A stretch of 64,000 nucleotides of DNA from Triplophysa rosa (lineage: Eukaryota; Chordata; Actinopteri; Cypriniformes; Nemacheilidae): contig NC_079913.1 of NCBI RefSeq assembly GCF_024868665.1, positions 12,043,824 through 12,107,823 of the forward strand, read 5' to 3'. Positions 42,670-54,781 of this stretch are shown piece by piece (position 1 is the first letter of the stretch; the number at the start of each line of letters is the position of its first letter). The position numbers and the translations under genes were made by a program. The notes below the pieces were generated by a model. It was given only the letters and a program-made list of their open reading frames with translations, was not told the DNA's origin and did not search any database.

Positions 42670-43715
42670 TAGTGTTGTCACGGTACCAAAATTTCAGTAG
42701 TCGGTACCAATACCAGTAAAATTCCACGGTTCTCGGTACCAATTTCGGTACCAAAGCAAAACACCAGTACATGCTAATTGAAACACAATTTTATTAATAA
42801 AGCTCATTGTTAATATAAATGTATAGAAAGCAATGCCATTTTGTATACATGAAGTATAAGTTAATTGTTGCTGAAACTGTTGTGTGCTCACTGGGGTCTT
42901 TCATGCTGATGAACATCCTCCTCAGTCTGCTGCTGTATAAGACAAATAGAATAAACTTCAGTAAGTCAACTGACTGAACAAACATGCATATGCAATATTA
43001 GAACAAACCTCAGTTTTTAATACTGCATTTACACAAGATTACTTACATTAAGGTAACTGTATATTAAAATAATAAATGCAACAGATAGATTTTTCTTTAG
43101 TTTAAATGTGGCTTTTTAAACCTAATAGAGTTATCCATCCAAGACATACACATTGCTAGTCATGCAGTTAGTATGATAGGCCTAAATAAAATAGGTACTG
43201 TAAACCCCATCCTGTCCTCCCATTTATTTTACTCCATTACAGTTATAAAAGCATTAAATGGTTAATAAGGACACTTGACTGGATTAGCATTGGCGCTAAC
43301 AAATTAACACGCAAACAGGGACGTTTGTTTTAACGTAACCTTTAACTTAACATATGCTACAACATTCATAATGCAAAAGCGAACAGAATTTGAAACTTAC
43401 CGCTTGAACTTGTTAACTTAAATCCGGATGCTTCCTCGTTTCACCACAAAACTCTGTTCGTTTTCTTCGTGATATGACTTTAATCTGAAGTATTTCTGTG
43501 CGCATCTCTTGTGGATCGGAGCCGCGCTTATCCGCTCATCACGTCTTATTGCATCTATGAAAAGTTTCCGACTGACAACCTGTCAGACAGAGCATCAGTA
43601 CCCGGTTGACCCGGTACGTCGGTACTACCGGGTCTTGTGAAAATTAGGTACCGACAACCTTTTTATTTTTAGGTACCGACTTGGACCCGAAGTACCGGTA
43701 CTTTTGACAACACTA
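42670..43715. mobile_element. hAT element, non-autonomous, perfect 8-bp TSD
   Basis: Ends TAGTGTTGTCACGGTACCAA and GTACTTTTGACAACACTA are inverted. CACGCACG flanks both sides (42662-42669 and 43716-43723), an exact 8-bp target duplication typical of hAT. Interior repeats of GGTACC lie near both ends. No transposase frame. Confidence 0.9.
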
Positions 43716-43753
43716 CACGCACGCTAACATTAGGTTTAGGGTTTGGGTTAGGG

Positions 43754-44053
43754 CAGTAGTTCTCAAACTGGGGGCCGTGACCCCTGGGGGGGGCCCCGAG
43801 ATGGATCCAGGGGGCCACAGATTTTGTGGCATTTTATGAAATATAGAAATTGATCATTGATTTTATGCAATCAAACATCAGAAAAATAAGACCACCAGAC
43901 AAAAGAATTGATGTTTCAGCAATGTATAACCGAATATGTTTTTGTTTAAATAAAAATGTTAAATTTAAGATTAAAAGTCTTTATTTGGGGGGCCGCAAAG
44001 CGATGCACTCTAAACAAAGGGGGCCTTACAACGAAAACGTTTGAGAACCACTG
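43754..44053. mobile_element. hAT MITE, 300 bp, perfect 8-bp TSD
   Basis: Ends CAGTAGTTCTCAAACTGG and ACGTTTGAGAACCACTG are inverted. GGTTAGGG flanks both sides (43746-43753 and 44054-44061). The interior has GGGGGGCC runs and no coding capacity. It has a Charlie-like hAT end. Confidence 0.9.
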
Positions 44054-44228
44054 GGTTAGGGGACAGGTTAATAGGACAAATTGCCGGTTAATATGCACGC
44101 GCGCTAAATTGGCGTATCATATGCACGCAAAAATAGGCATATTTATGCATGCAAAATCAAACTTTGGCGTACGTATTTCACGATAATGCAACGCGCCTGT
44201 TATTTATATGCAATTCATGAGACTGGGC

Positions 44229-47144
44229 TCCGTTTTCGCCAGGATAAACATCTGAGAGGCAACAGCAAACCTTTCCTTTTTATTGCGACTCACAGAGACT
44301 TGAGATCCATTAATGATATCACATTTATCTGAAATCCCCAGAAGCATGAACTCAACAGGCCTATAAACACAAATAACACAGGTGCACTAAATTACAAGAC
44401 CTTTATACAGCCTAAGACCCATGAATTAAGGAAAGTGTGCTGTAAAGATCCGGCCTACCTTATTAGCAGGCCTACTTGAGACATTCCTGTGAAAATGTAC
44501 ATCTCTTGCCTCCCATTAAGTGGATATGCCTGCTGTGGAGAGGTGTTCAATTACTTTTTCCAAGCGGACGCGACGGACAATAAAACAGGTGAAAGATCTA
44601 ATATGCTTTACATTGAAGCCGAGACTCGAATCATGTCCAGAAACTGGCTCTGTGTAAAGAATTCATAGAATAAAGACACACAGTACACACGGTTTTAAAA
44701 TATTTTTTTCAGTCACTAATACAGGACATGCTTTGAATTTTATTCTAGCATGCATACATGAGAAATTAATTCTATTCCTTCCCAAAGATGTCGAAGATTG
44801 TATTCAGATTTTGTAATTCAGTCTTAGGTCTGTATTGAGCATTCCTGCATGACTGTGGGCAGCCGTGACTAACACAAACTCGATCTCACGGCCTGTAGAG
44901 AAACATGAGAGCGGGAAACACAGACTGTGAGAGGTTTGCTGGACTGCTGATGTTCTGTAATGAGTGTACAGATGTCCCTCAGACACACTTGACATGCACC
45001 ACTGAGGTCTGACACATCTGCCACCAGATGCTCAAAATGTGTCTCCAATATCACAAATAATACCTCGCATATGCCTTCAGAGTTTATTTATTTGCCTGTC
45101 AAGCGAAATGAATGAGATCTTAGACTCTTATTCACTGCAATTCAGGCAAATAGCCTGAAAGCATAAGACAGGCAAACACTATTTTAGAGAGGACAGACTT
45201 TCCCAAAATAGAAGAACTGATCTATAAATAGATTCCCAACTATAAATTTGGTATAACGGAAATTTAATATTGGGTTATTATTAAAATACTGTATATTCTA
45301 CTCTAAATAAGTTAAATATATTCAACCTTACCCTGTGAATAGGTCAATAAGTCATTTAAATCACAGAAGGCCACTGGTAATGGATGTCCTAGATACTTTT
45401 ATTAATGTCTTTTGTAACCTGTTACTCGCCAAAATCAATAGCAAATTGTATTTTTGTATTCATCCATGTTCCTCTATGGGCAGAATATCACCTGTTTAAA
45501 CAAAAACTAATACGGATTATGTTATTTGGAGCAATCTTAGATACAGTTTGCACTACACTGTTGTTTTATGTACAGTACATCAAATGTTATTTGGTTGACA
45601 TCCATTTTTTATTTGTTTCAATTTATCAACTTATTTATATGTATCAACATGCGTTTTAGCTTACTGCACTTTTCATGCTGTTTTTCTCAATATATTTAAG
45701 TTGATTCGTGTTTGATTTGACCTAGTGTACCTACATTCAACCACAGCTTCAGGTCAAAAGGTTCAAATGACACATTTATTCAGTAAGTGACACTAAACCA
45801 AGTGGATACAGTTTAGAACCTTATAATCTAGGGTAAGCTATATAATAAGCACACAGTCAGCATAATAAACACACATGGTGTGTGAAAAATACCTTCAGTG
45901 CATTTAAAAATCGTTTTTTATATTGCACTTCTTCCACTAACGGTTGTATTAAAAACAGCACAATCCGTGTCGTTTTTGGGACAACACACAAAATGTTATT
46001 TCTGGGACAACAAATTTTATGTTACTTTTAATTCAACTTGTGTTGTCCCTTTTATTATTTTAACACAATCAACCTTTTTCAAATTATGTTAAATAGCACA
46101 ACACAAACAATGTGTTAATAATTAATACATCCTTTTTAAGAATGACTGTACAAGGACATATTTATAATGGAACAGAAGTCACCCATTGTTCTGATTATGT
46201 ATAGCAAACCCCTAAAATATTAAATGTGTTGAAGTCAACAAGTTATACAAGTAGGATTTTAATGTTTTCTGATGCCATTGAAATAGAAATGAAATTTCTA
46301 GTTTGGATCTAATCCTAATTCAATCAAATAAGTGACAATTCTAAATAAAACAAGATATTGAATAAGAAATATAGGGATTGGAATTGATTGGGTTGTGAAA
46401 GTCAGCAATAATGAAGCCAGAAGGTGAAGTGCTTAAAAATAAGGGTGGAATTGTGAGTCATTTCAGATGCAGAGTATTTTTTCGTTGAGAATTTTAGATA
46501 ATTTTACAATTATTATAAAAGATTACACACACAATGTTTTGCACATGTGACAAAGTGTACTTATGAATCAAACACAACCATACCAGGAATTTGTATTTTG
46601 TGTAAATACTGTCAATGTTGACCTTCTGTTCAATTCAAGCTCACACAGCAAAGCGCAGACGCTTCAGTCACTTTACGCTAAAGTGACAATGATGTGGATT
46701 ACATGATGACACACAGAACAGAGGCAATAAAAGCCTGTCTGTGCAGTCAACCAGTTCTCTCAGTCCAAGCAGAAAACATTCAAAGTCATTCAGATATTAA
46801 AGTCAAACTGTTGGAGGTGTGCTGCACGTCAGACGTCACACAAGTTTTAACCTTTTTTAGTGATAAAAAAATCTCGTGAATGTTTTGGCCTTGCAGAAGG
46901 TATCATAGGTGTACAAGTGACTTGCATTATACTATACATTTGTTTCCGAGTATGTGCAATTCCTGGGATCTAACCCATGACCTTGGCATTGTTAACGCCA
47001 TGCCCCTCCACTTAGCTACAGTAAGTTTTGAACTTTGCAACATGCTTTACAGGGGTATTTCACAAGAATCTGTAATATGTGTCATTTAAAAACCTGCATA
47101 CGAGTCTTTCTTTTGTGCAACACAATAGAAGAAAATCTTGAGAA
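44229..47144. other. AT-rich non-coding sequence with decayed repeats
   Basis: No exon was recognised. ACAACACACAAAATGTTATT and related ACAACA motifs with an inverted AACTTGTGTTGTCCC (45977-46053) suggest a decayed palindromic repeat. Confidence 0.4.
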
Positions 47145-47290
47145 ATGAATCAGAATCAGAATCAGAATCAGAAGAGCTTTATTGCCAAGTGTGCTTGCAC
47201 ACACAAGGAATTTTCTTTGGTGTTGGAAGCTTCTAGTACAGACATTTAACACAATGACAATACAATATAATACGATTTACAGTCTGAAGA
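47145..47290 (-). repeat. LINE 3' tail with hexamer terminal repeat
   Basis: On the plus strand (CAGAAT)n precedes AGAGCTTTATTGCCAAGTGT and GCTTGCACACACAAGGAATT. On the minus strand this is a 3' end with AATAAAGC and a (TTCTGA)n tail, common in fish as the tail of non-LTR retrotransposons (L2/CR1-like, from memory). 5'-truncated with no coding part. Confidence 0.6.
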
Positions 47291-47747
47291 TGAAATCTTG
47301 AGAAATGGGGGTCTAAGTTGTTTAGTTACCGACATCCTTTAATGTCTTCTTTAATGTTCTATATAAAAAGAAACGCATTCATTCGATTTTTTGAGATGAC
47401 CTATCCCTTTAACGAAGTTTCCTTCTCAATCAACTGTGACAGCATGTCAGCATTATTTTGAGCTCTGTGAGTGTTGCTTTACCCAGTTGCAAATGATGGA
47501 GTCTGTCTGATGCCGCCAAACTGAGCAGAAAAAATCATTCAAAAGGCGAGTGGGTGGAACAAGATAATAAGGACCTTCAGAGGGAGGGCGGATGATTTGC
47601 TGCATTTTGAGAGGAAAAAACTGTGAGGAAACCAATATAGCAACACTATAATGATGATTTTCATCTCAAATTGACAGCAGATACAGTATGTTATTTTGGT
47701 GAACAATAAATCAATAGCCACAATCTATAATACTATGTCTGAAAGGG
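47291..47747. other. Non-coding sequence
   Basis: Nothing recognised, apart from a short AGTTCACC-MITE-like remnant (TGACCTATCCCTTTAA at about 47397-47412). Confidence 0.4.
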
Positions 47748-48063
47748 TACACTGTAAAGATAAAAGGTGCCTCAAATATCCTGTTGTGTACTCAAAGAAC
47801 CTTAAACTGTATTTTAAGTGCTTCAAAGCTCCATTTCTCATAATAGGGTTATTGGTGGAACCATCTATAGTCTGTGCTTCTTCCAGGAACTTAGAAGATT
47901 CTTGAATAACCTCATACTCAGTCCTGAAGTTCTGGAGTCACCTTTTCACTACACTGGGACCTCAAAGTGCTTTGCGGGTTATTGAACTCAAATCTAAAAA
48001 ATGGTTCTTGTAAGATCTGTAAACTTGCAAGTGGTTCCTGGAGAATCTCTCTTGTACAAGACA
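47748..48063 (+). repeat. Left long terminal inverted repeat
   Basis: Pairs with 50010-50323 in inverse order; a few short indels separate the two arms. Confidence 0.82.
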
Positions 48064-50009
48064 CACTGTAAAAATTAAAGGTTCTTTGAGCAACCATTTG
48101 GGGTTCTTCACATTGCCACACCGGCACCGCTTAATGAAGGGTGGTTCTCTGAGGAACCCTCAAGGCTTCTTGGGGATCCCTTTTATTAAAATGGTCTGGA
48201 ACCATCTTGGGTGCTTCAAGGCACCATTTCAAAGTTTATATTTGCCATTCACAATATTTTAATAAGCATAAATACTAAAACCAAATACAAAGCAAACAGT
48301 TTATTGATAAACAACAACAATTTACATTTAACAAATATTCACAGAATAGTCAATATTGTACAATTCTAAATTCATGAAATCAAATGTATAATTAATATTT
48401 TGTTGGAGATATTGTTATAAATTCATCTTAACAAAACTAACCAAATAATTTTCCTTAACTTTAAATATAAATACAGAAATATTTCAGGTACTTTGTACAA
48501 AAGTACAATAGTAAAAAAGTCCAGCAAAAACATAGTGTCTCATAGCAAAGCCAACACCAATGGTAATGTTGTAATTTGCCAAAAAGCAAATCCTTGCGAG
48601 CAAGAAAAAAACAATGCTGTTTTCTCAAAATGGGTTTCCTGCTATTACCCCGGTGGTTGAGGATCCATTTAGGCAGCGTCAAAATTATGTCTATAGTGCA
48701 TTTCACAATTTTGTATTGCTAAAGTAGATTATATGGCAAAAAGAGAACAGGAGCTGAAGCTGTTGGCCTAGCGTCCCAGGTAGTACAAGGATGAGCATCA
48801 GGGTGGGCTGGAGCTGGGTGTCCCTGGGAATAAGACATGGAGACAAAAAGAGGGATTTAGATAAAGTCTCATAAAACGTTACATTTAATCATTTAGCACA
48901 TCTCAAATTTGTTTACAAATGTAAAAATAAACAAAATATTAAAATGCCTGGAAGTCACTGCTTCGGTTTATGGTTAAGGAGTACAATAGGCTGTTTATAG
49001 CAACAACTGCAATAATCCACTTTATTCAGATTTTTTCATTGTCAATGAGTATTTTTACATGTGCAAACATAACAAATAATATAATATAAATATAATACTT
49101 ACTTTTTTTGTCAGCTCAACTGGAAAATACAGAAAATTCTGAGGAAAAAGGATAAAAACAGAACTGAATAAGATAAAAATATTTAATTAAAGACAATTTA
49201 TGTAACATGGGTGGGGAAACCATTCAACACAAACAATAAGTAAAAAAAGAGCTATACATTCACTAAAAGTGGCTAAAAGTCATTGTCATTTAACACTAAC
49301 ATTATCCCCACAAGCTTCATAATTAACTTTATTAGTTAGCATCTCCGCTAAAACAAGCCGCTGCCTTCACTGTGTAAATAAACGGTTTACTTTAAACAGC
49401 CAAAAACTGCCATACAATTAGACGTGTCAGAGTATCAGTATACATTTATATAAATAGTATATAGTTAGTATATTTAAGTTATTTATACATTTTGAATTTA
49501 CTTACCTCCAATGGGACAGTCGAGAGGTTGTTGCAATCCGTTATTTGAATTCCCGCCTGTAGCGGGATGTTTCGGACGGATCGCAGATGGATCGGCGTAT
49601 GACATCAAAGCACAGTGAGATCTATTTGTGAACCGACTGCTCTGCATGCTTTAGAGATGCTATTCTAATGCCGTATGCTTTTTGTCATAAGGTGATCGGT
49701 CTGAGCAGAGCTGCAGTTTGTTTGAATGGAAAGCACAACAACGTTTACATTTTCAAAAGATTTCAGTGACTTAGGATCCACTTATAGAATAAAAATGTTT
49801 AGCCTCCAATTAATATAATATCAATAGTAAGAAATATCAAAAATCTAAAAAAATTTAGACTTTTCTAATCATGTGCATGATTTTAAAATGCGTGTTCACG
49901 TAGCAAGGGCCAAAAACCAAAACTTTGGACTATTCTTATATTCATAAAACATCAAAATGATCAGACACTAAACATTTCATGCATAGTTTTTGGGGGTTCC
50001 TCTAGATAC

Positions 50010-50323
50010 TGTCTTGTACAAGAGAGATTCTCCAGGAACCACTTACATGTTTACAGGTCTTACAAGAACCATTTTTTAGAATCTGAGTTCCTTCAATAAC
50101 CCGCAAAGCACTTTGAGGTCCCAGTGTAGTGAAAAGGTGACTCCAGAACTGAATATGGGGTTATTCAAGAATCTTCTAAGTTCCTGGAAGAACCACAAAG
50201 ACTATAGATGGTTCCACCAATAACACTATTATGAGAAATGAGCTTTGAAGCACTTAGATAACAGTTTAAGGTTCTATGAGTACACAACAGGATATTTGAG
50301 GCACCATTTGCTTTTACACTGTA
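50010..50323 (-). repeat. Right long terminal inverted repeat
   Basis: Pairs with 47748-48063. The arms could form a 315-bp hairpin around the 1.95-kb interior. Confidence 0.82.
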
Positions 50324-50773
50324 GTGTCAAACAAGAAATATTGAAAGTGCAAACTAAAAACAAGAAAACTTCAGCCAAGGGTCCTCACTTCTCCATTCAT
50401 AAATTTTATTTTTTTCATGAATCGTGATTATTGATCATTAATTGTCCATGGGTTTTGAAATTATTTACCCAATAAAAACCCAAAAAATTTACCCAATTTG
50501 TTGATCATCATTTACCCATCATAAATTATTTGCCCCTCATTTTGCCAGCCAGATGTCTGATTTCTGCCACGTAATTTTAGCGATTCATTCCTGTATGAAC
50601 AATAAATGACTAGCTCACAAGCAATTAGAATAATAATGTGTCCAGCTCAAAACAAAAGAGTCAATGAGATCTCACCTCATCTCCTCCTATATTTGTTCAC
50701 TCATTGCCAATATGTCATCATGTTCACTTACCACAAATCGGCTTTCAAAAAAGCACTGGCAATGTTTCATTAC
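50324..50773. other. Non-coding spacer
   Basis: Contains short ATTTACCC repeats (50461-50530). Nothing else. Confidence 0.4.
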
Positions 50774-51059
50774 CTTTCATATAAATTTTGAAGCCGTTCT
50801 TGTATCAGCTCAATGGGTCGGTAAAGCAATTTTGTACCACATGTGGTGATGAGAGTCACTGTCACCTTTGAACGATCCTCAGGAATCTTGTCAACAACAA
50901 TGACAGTACAGCAGAAAAATTGCTGTTGTGACTGTTTTTTCTGAAACATCATGAAAAAATAGAGTCTAGACTTGTACTTGTCAATAACACACCCGCAACA
51001 ATAGGTGACGCCAAAACGCGTAAAACTACGCACGTCTTCAGGACTGAAGCGACCTGTCC
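50774..51059 (-). CDS. Unrecognised exon-like open frame
   Basis: 286 bp open throughout on the minus strand, between TTTACACAG| (acceptor at 51060-51068) and GAAAG|GTAATG (donor at 50768-50773). It encodes GTGRFSPEDVRSFTRFGVTY, then CCGCVIDKYKSRLYFFMMFQ, KKQSQQQFFCCTVIVVDKIP and so on to PIELIQERLQNLYER. The composition is protein-like, with alternating hydrophobic strands and several Cys. It sits on the same strand as CPM and TRHDE, between them, next to a very common fish repeat. I do not recognise the family. It could be an exon of an unannotated gene, of a transposon protein, or a fossil; no neighbouring exon was found. Confidence 0.4.
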
Positions 51060-51128
51060 CTGTGTAAACTAAAGGCTTAGCCTAAATATCGCTTACTTTA
51101 CTTTATGAAATGTAATGCGGTCAGCATT

Positions 51129-51178
51129 TATTTACATTTAGCAGATGCTTTTATCCAAAGCGACTTACAAATGAGGTA
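51129..51178. repeat. Ubiquitous teleost repeat core
   Basis: TTTAGCAGATGCTTTTATCC followed by AAAGCGACTTACAAATGAGG is a core present in great numbers in fish genomes. The full repeat unit was not delimited. Confidence 0.6.
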
Positions 51179-51329
51179 AACAACTGTTATAAAATAGTTA
51201 TAAGGGTATTTTATAACAGCTTAGAACTCGGCTCAACCAATCAGAATCAAGGACCAGAACTGACAGTTTCATAATGTTTGTGTTAGTACATTTGATCAGT
51301 ATTTACCACACTTAAAAAAAGAAAAATGC

Positions 51330-51552
51330 TATAGACCACTTACAATGCTAGACGTAAATAAAGCTGGTTCAACCTTGGTCAAGAAGAACTTTGTTTGTTT
51401 TAACTACACAAACATTCAAACAAAATACAACATTTATAGCCAAATCAAAATGTTAAACCATACCTTAAAGATTTAATTATCTATGCAAGATTTTTTTTAA
51501 ATCAACCGGAAGTGCTTTTGGACCAGTGTTTACATCTCGTGAAGTGGTCTAT
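51330..51552. mobile_element. MITE with TATAGACCACTT ends
   Basis: Ends TATAGACCACTTACAATG and CTCGTGAAGTGGTCTATA are inverted. The 223-bp interior is non-coding. Confidence 0.7.
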
Positions 51553-53689
51553 ATAAAAATTATTTTCAAATAAATGCATTTTAATTATTCAAGACTTAAA
51601 ACACCGTTTTTCCCATTACACACATCTTGAAAAGGATTGTCTTATGTTCAGACCAATACAGTATTTACGCTTCACATTACAGCAGTAGTTATACCTGTAT
51701 GCCGAGTTTACCATGCAAACCTGAATAACTTTCACTTGGGAATTAAAAGCTCGTCTTTAACTTTTACACAATACCACATGCCATTCACAACCAAAATGCA
51801 TCGACAGCCACAATCATTCTTGCTTTTTAAAACTGGGCATAGTGAGCAATTTCGTCGCTCAGCTTTGCCAAAATCCAAATGGGAATACAACTGCCAGCTT
51901 GTTTTCAGATGATGGTATACATTATTCACCCCATTGTCTAATTGTTACACATAATCTACCTTCATTATAATTATTGTTCTGTTTCATGTGTTTAGTTGAC
52001 TATGGGAGTGTAATGAGAAATTGAGGTCTGTTTGGTGAGCATTGCGTATTTTCAACTGTCTGTCCTAATACTGTAGCTCTCTGCAATGTGCTTTGTGCTG
52101 GTAAAAAGCTGCTACGAACATAACCGTAAATGTAAACAACCAGCCTTAATGAAAGACATTTTGTTAACTTAGGAAGGACAAGTTGAAAGTTATAATCAAA
52201 ACAAACACATTTTAGCAAAATATTTCAGTAAAAGATCAAGCAAGTTGCAGGTAGACAGCTTGGAATGCTTGTAGATGTCAAATCATTTGAAGCTTTCCAG
52301 TCTGAACTGAAAGCTTTTACAGTTTAAACCAATCGTCCCATGCACATGCACAGCTCTCTGTGGTTTCTTTTTGATTGCGTTTCTACACAGACAGCCAAAA
52401 TTCCCTACCAAAAAACCCTGAATGAATATTATAATTATGCACGGATCTGTCCTGGACAGCAATAGGATGTGACTGCAATTTACCATCAATGCTTTTCATT
52501 TTGAATAAAAACATTAAAAAATATCTTGTTAAAATGATTAAAAGACTGCAATATATTTTTTAATAATCTCAAATTCCACAGCCTCATCTAATTCTGAAGA
52601 TCAAATTTATTACACTAAAAGCATAAAATAAACATGGAACATTTATACAATTTTAAGGAATTTTAATAGTTAAAAAAGTTAACACTCCCGCTGTTTGTAT
52701 GCAATCTACATAAAATGATTTTTAAAATACGATTTCACTAAAAACTTGAAGTGATGAGAATTAAATGGCTTGTAAACATTCAGAAAGCAGCTTTACACCA
52801 CAAACACAATGTTTTAATATCTTACAACAATCTTAAATATCTTATTTGACTTAAAACAACTAAAGTTGTCTTTCTGCCCCAAAAGGTTTAAATCTGCTTG
52901 TCAGTGATATACTGTCTGTATCAATGTCATATTGCACAAGAATCTAAATCTCTTTTAGTATCATAGTCTATTGGCTAATTCAACTCATAAAAAAATGTAG
53001 TAGTTCATTATATTCTTTTTTATTATACTGTACAAAACCAAAACTTTAAATGGTATAAACAGACTCCAAACATATACTCTAGTTTAAAACCAGATCAACT
53101 TTAGCCTGAGCTCTGAAGTTTAAATTGAAGGTGGTCCAAACCGCATCTTATGACACCCACAGCTGCTCAGAACTGTTGAGAGGAGCTTACGTTCATTTGG
53201 TTTTATGCTTTTCAATTCATTAGAAATCTTTGAACAAAAGCACCAAGGACAGTGATTTCAACTGACTTTGGGATAAAGCAGTAGAGTATGTGAAGAAATT
53301 CTGCCTTAGGCTGTTTGATCTCACAGAAGCAATGACATTAAAACATTCAGCTGCTTACTAAAATACACAGAAATAACCAAACCAATAAAATACCAGCCAA
53401 CCATTAAACAGCTTAGTCCCTGGCAAGTAAACAGCAACTGAATGTTGCCACGCAACAAAAATAACCAGCTATGGGTGATGTATAGTGATACAAATAGGAG
53501 CTTAGTAAGAAGGCTATAGCTAATAACTATAGGTTATTTCAATTCATATAAATAAACCACAACTATTGATCATTCAAAAAAGAAAAAGAATCTTGACAAG
53601 ATTCGCTTATAATAATTTATACTTGAGATCAAAACCACAGGAGCAATTTTAAACCATGGTCAAATGCTATTATACTACACGTATACAGT
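51553..53689. other. AT-rich non-coding sequence
   Basis: No exon or element was recognised. Confidence 0.45.
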
Positions 53690-53775
53690 ACAGATATTAT
53701 ATATTCATGCATATAACACACATTTTGTTGTTACAGATATTATATATTCATGCATATAACACACATTTTGTTGTA
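53690..53775. repeat. 43-bp tandem duplication
   Basis: ACAGATATTATATATTCATG and ATAACACACATTTTGTTGT occur twice with a 43-bp period (53690 and 53733), essentially identical. Confidence 0.88.
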
Positions 53776-54781
53776 CAGTGCAAAGGCATTTATACATTTT
53801 TAAGTGGCGTTTAAGTATCCTGATACATTTTGGGGTCCTTGTGTAAAGCATAAGTTATTCCAAAACTACATAGGGGTTGTGGTTTAACAAAGGTATGTTG
53901 TAGGATTTGGTTGCTGAATGGAAAAGCTAAGTAAAGCTTTCTTGGTTTTACAAGCGATTAAATGGACAAGGATCGTAAGAAAGAGCGATACTGACACCTG
54001 CTGAAATATTCTGATAATTGCAGGAATATTGCCAGCCATCCTGCTCCTTTTTTATGGCCAAGTCTGAAAACAAAGAGTATGTCACATCTCCTTTAACAGT
54101 ACTTGATTTATAGCGTTTTTGATCAGAAGAACGGCTCTAAATTTAACAGTTTTGCTGCCGTTTTCAGTTCTTTTCGTGCTTCTTGGTCATTGTATGATTT
54201 ATGAAGTCACAAACATTCAATAGACAAATTGAAGGACAGTCCTGAGCCAAATCCATAAAATTCTTCATATTTAGAGCACATCCTGTCATTGATTTTTTTC
54301 AGCAAATGAGGTCATTCAGAACCAAGGAGAGCAGCTACCTAGCATACTTACTCGTATCTAGTTTACGAAGTAGCTAATTCGTATGAATTTGTGCATTGTG
54401 AATCCTACAAAAACTTATGATTACTAGAAAAAAGCACTACATTCATATGAATTTGCCAAAATTGGCCACCTTGTAAAATAGTTAAGTTTTTCCCGTGAGA
54501 TTGTGTTAGTGGATCTCAGCCTTGTTAAATTTAAGGCCACTCCAGTTTCCACATGAATATTTGTAGGCCTGGAACTTTTATCCAGTATGTTTGACATTAT
54601 GCACATGTGCACGAGGGCATTACACTTTTTCATCTACACGCTTGAAACAACCAACATGACAGACCTTGTCAGACCTTGATAATATAAATACAATTTCAGT
54701 AAAATTCATGCTTCTATCCTTATTGCTCATTAAAAAAAAAAAATTAAATAGTCTTTAAGTGGCATTTTTTTTAAAATACGT
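53776..54781. other. Non-coding sequence
   Basis: Nothing recognised. Confidence 0.4.

Larger units (their letters stand above)
42454..44228. mobile_element. TIR element carrying two nested hAT insertions
   Basis: Long inverted ends of about 90 bp flank the unit. Both carry CTCATGAATTG, TTGCATTATCGTGAAATACG and TACGCCAAAGTT. With the nested hAT copies removed, the original element is only about 430 bp and non-coding, built of GGTTTAGGGTTGGG-type and CACGCACG motifs. Superfamily unknown. Confidence 0.75.
47748..50323. mobile_element. DNA transposon with about 315-bp terminal inverted repeats
   Basis: Left TIR 47748-48063 and right TIR 50010-50323 are inverted copies with about 90% identity. 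They share GGTGCCTCAAATATCCTGTT, GTTATTGGTGGAACCATCTA, CACCTTTTCACTACACTGGG and GAATCTCTCTTGTACAAGAC. Outer ends read TACACTGTAAA and TTTACACTGTA. The 1.95-kb interior has only short frames and no recognised transposase. A second CACTGTAAAAA end begins right after the left TIR (48064), so a nested copy is likely. Confidence 0.82.
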
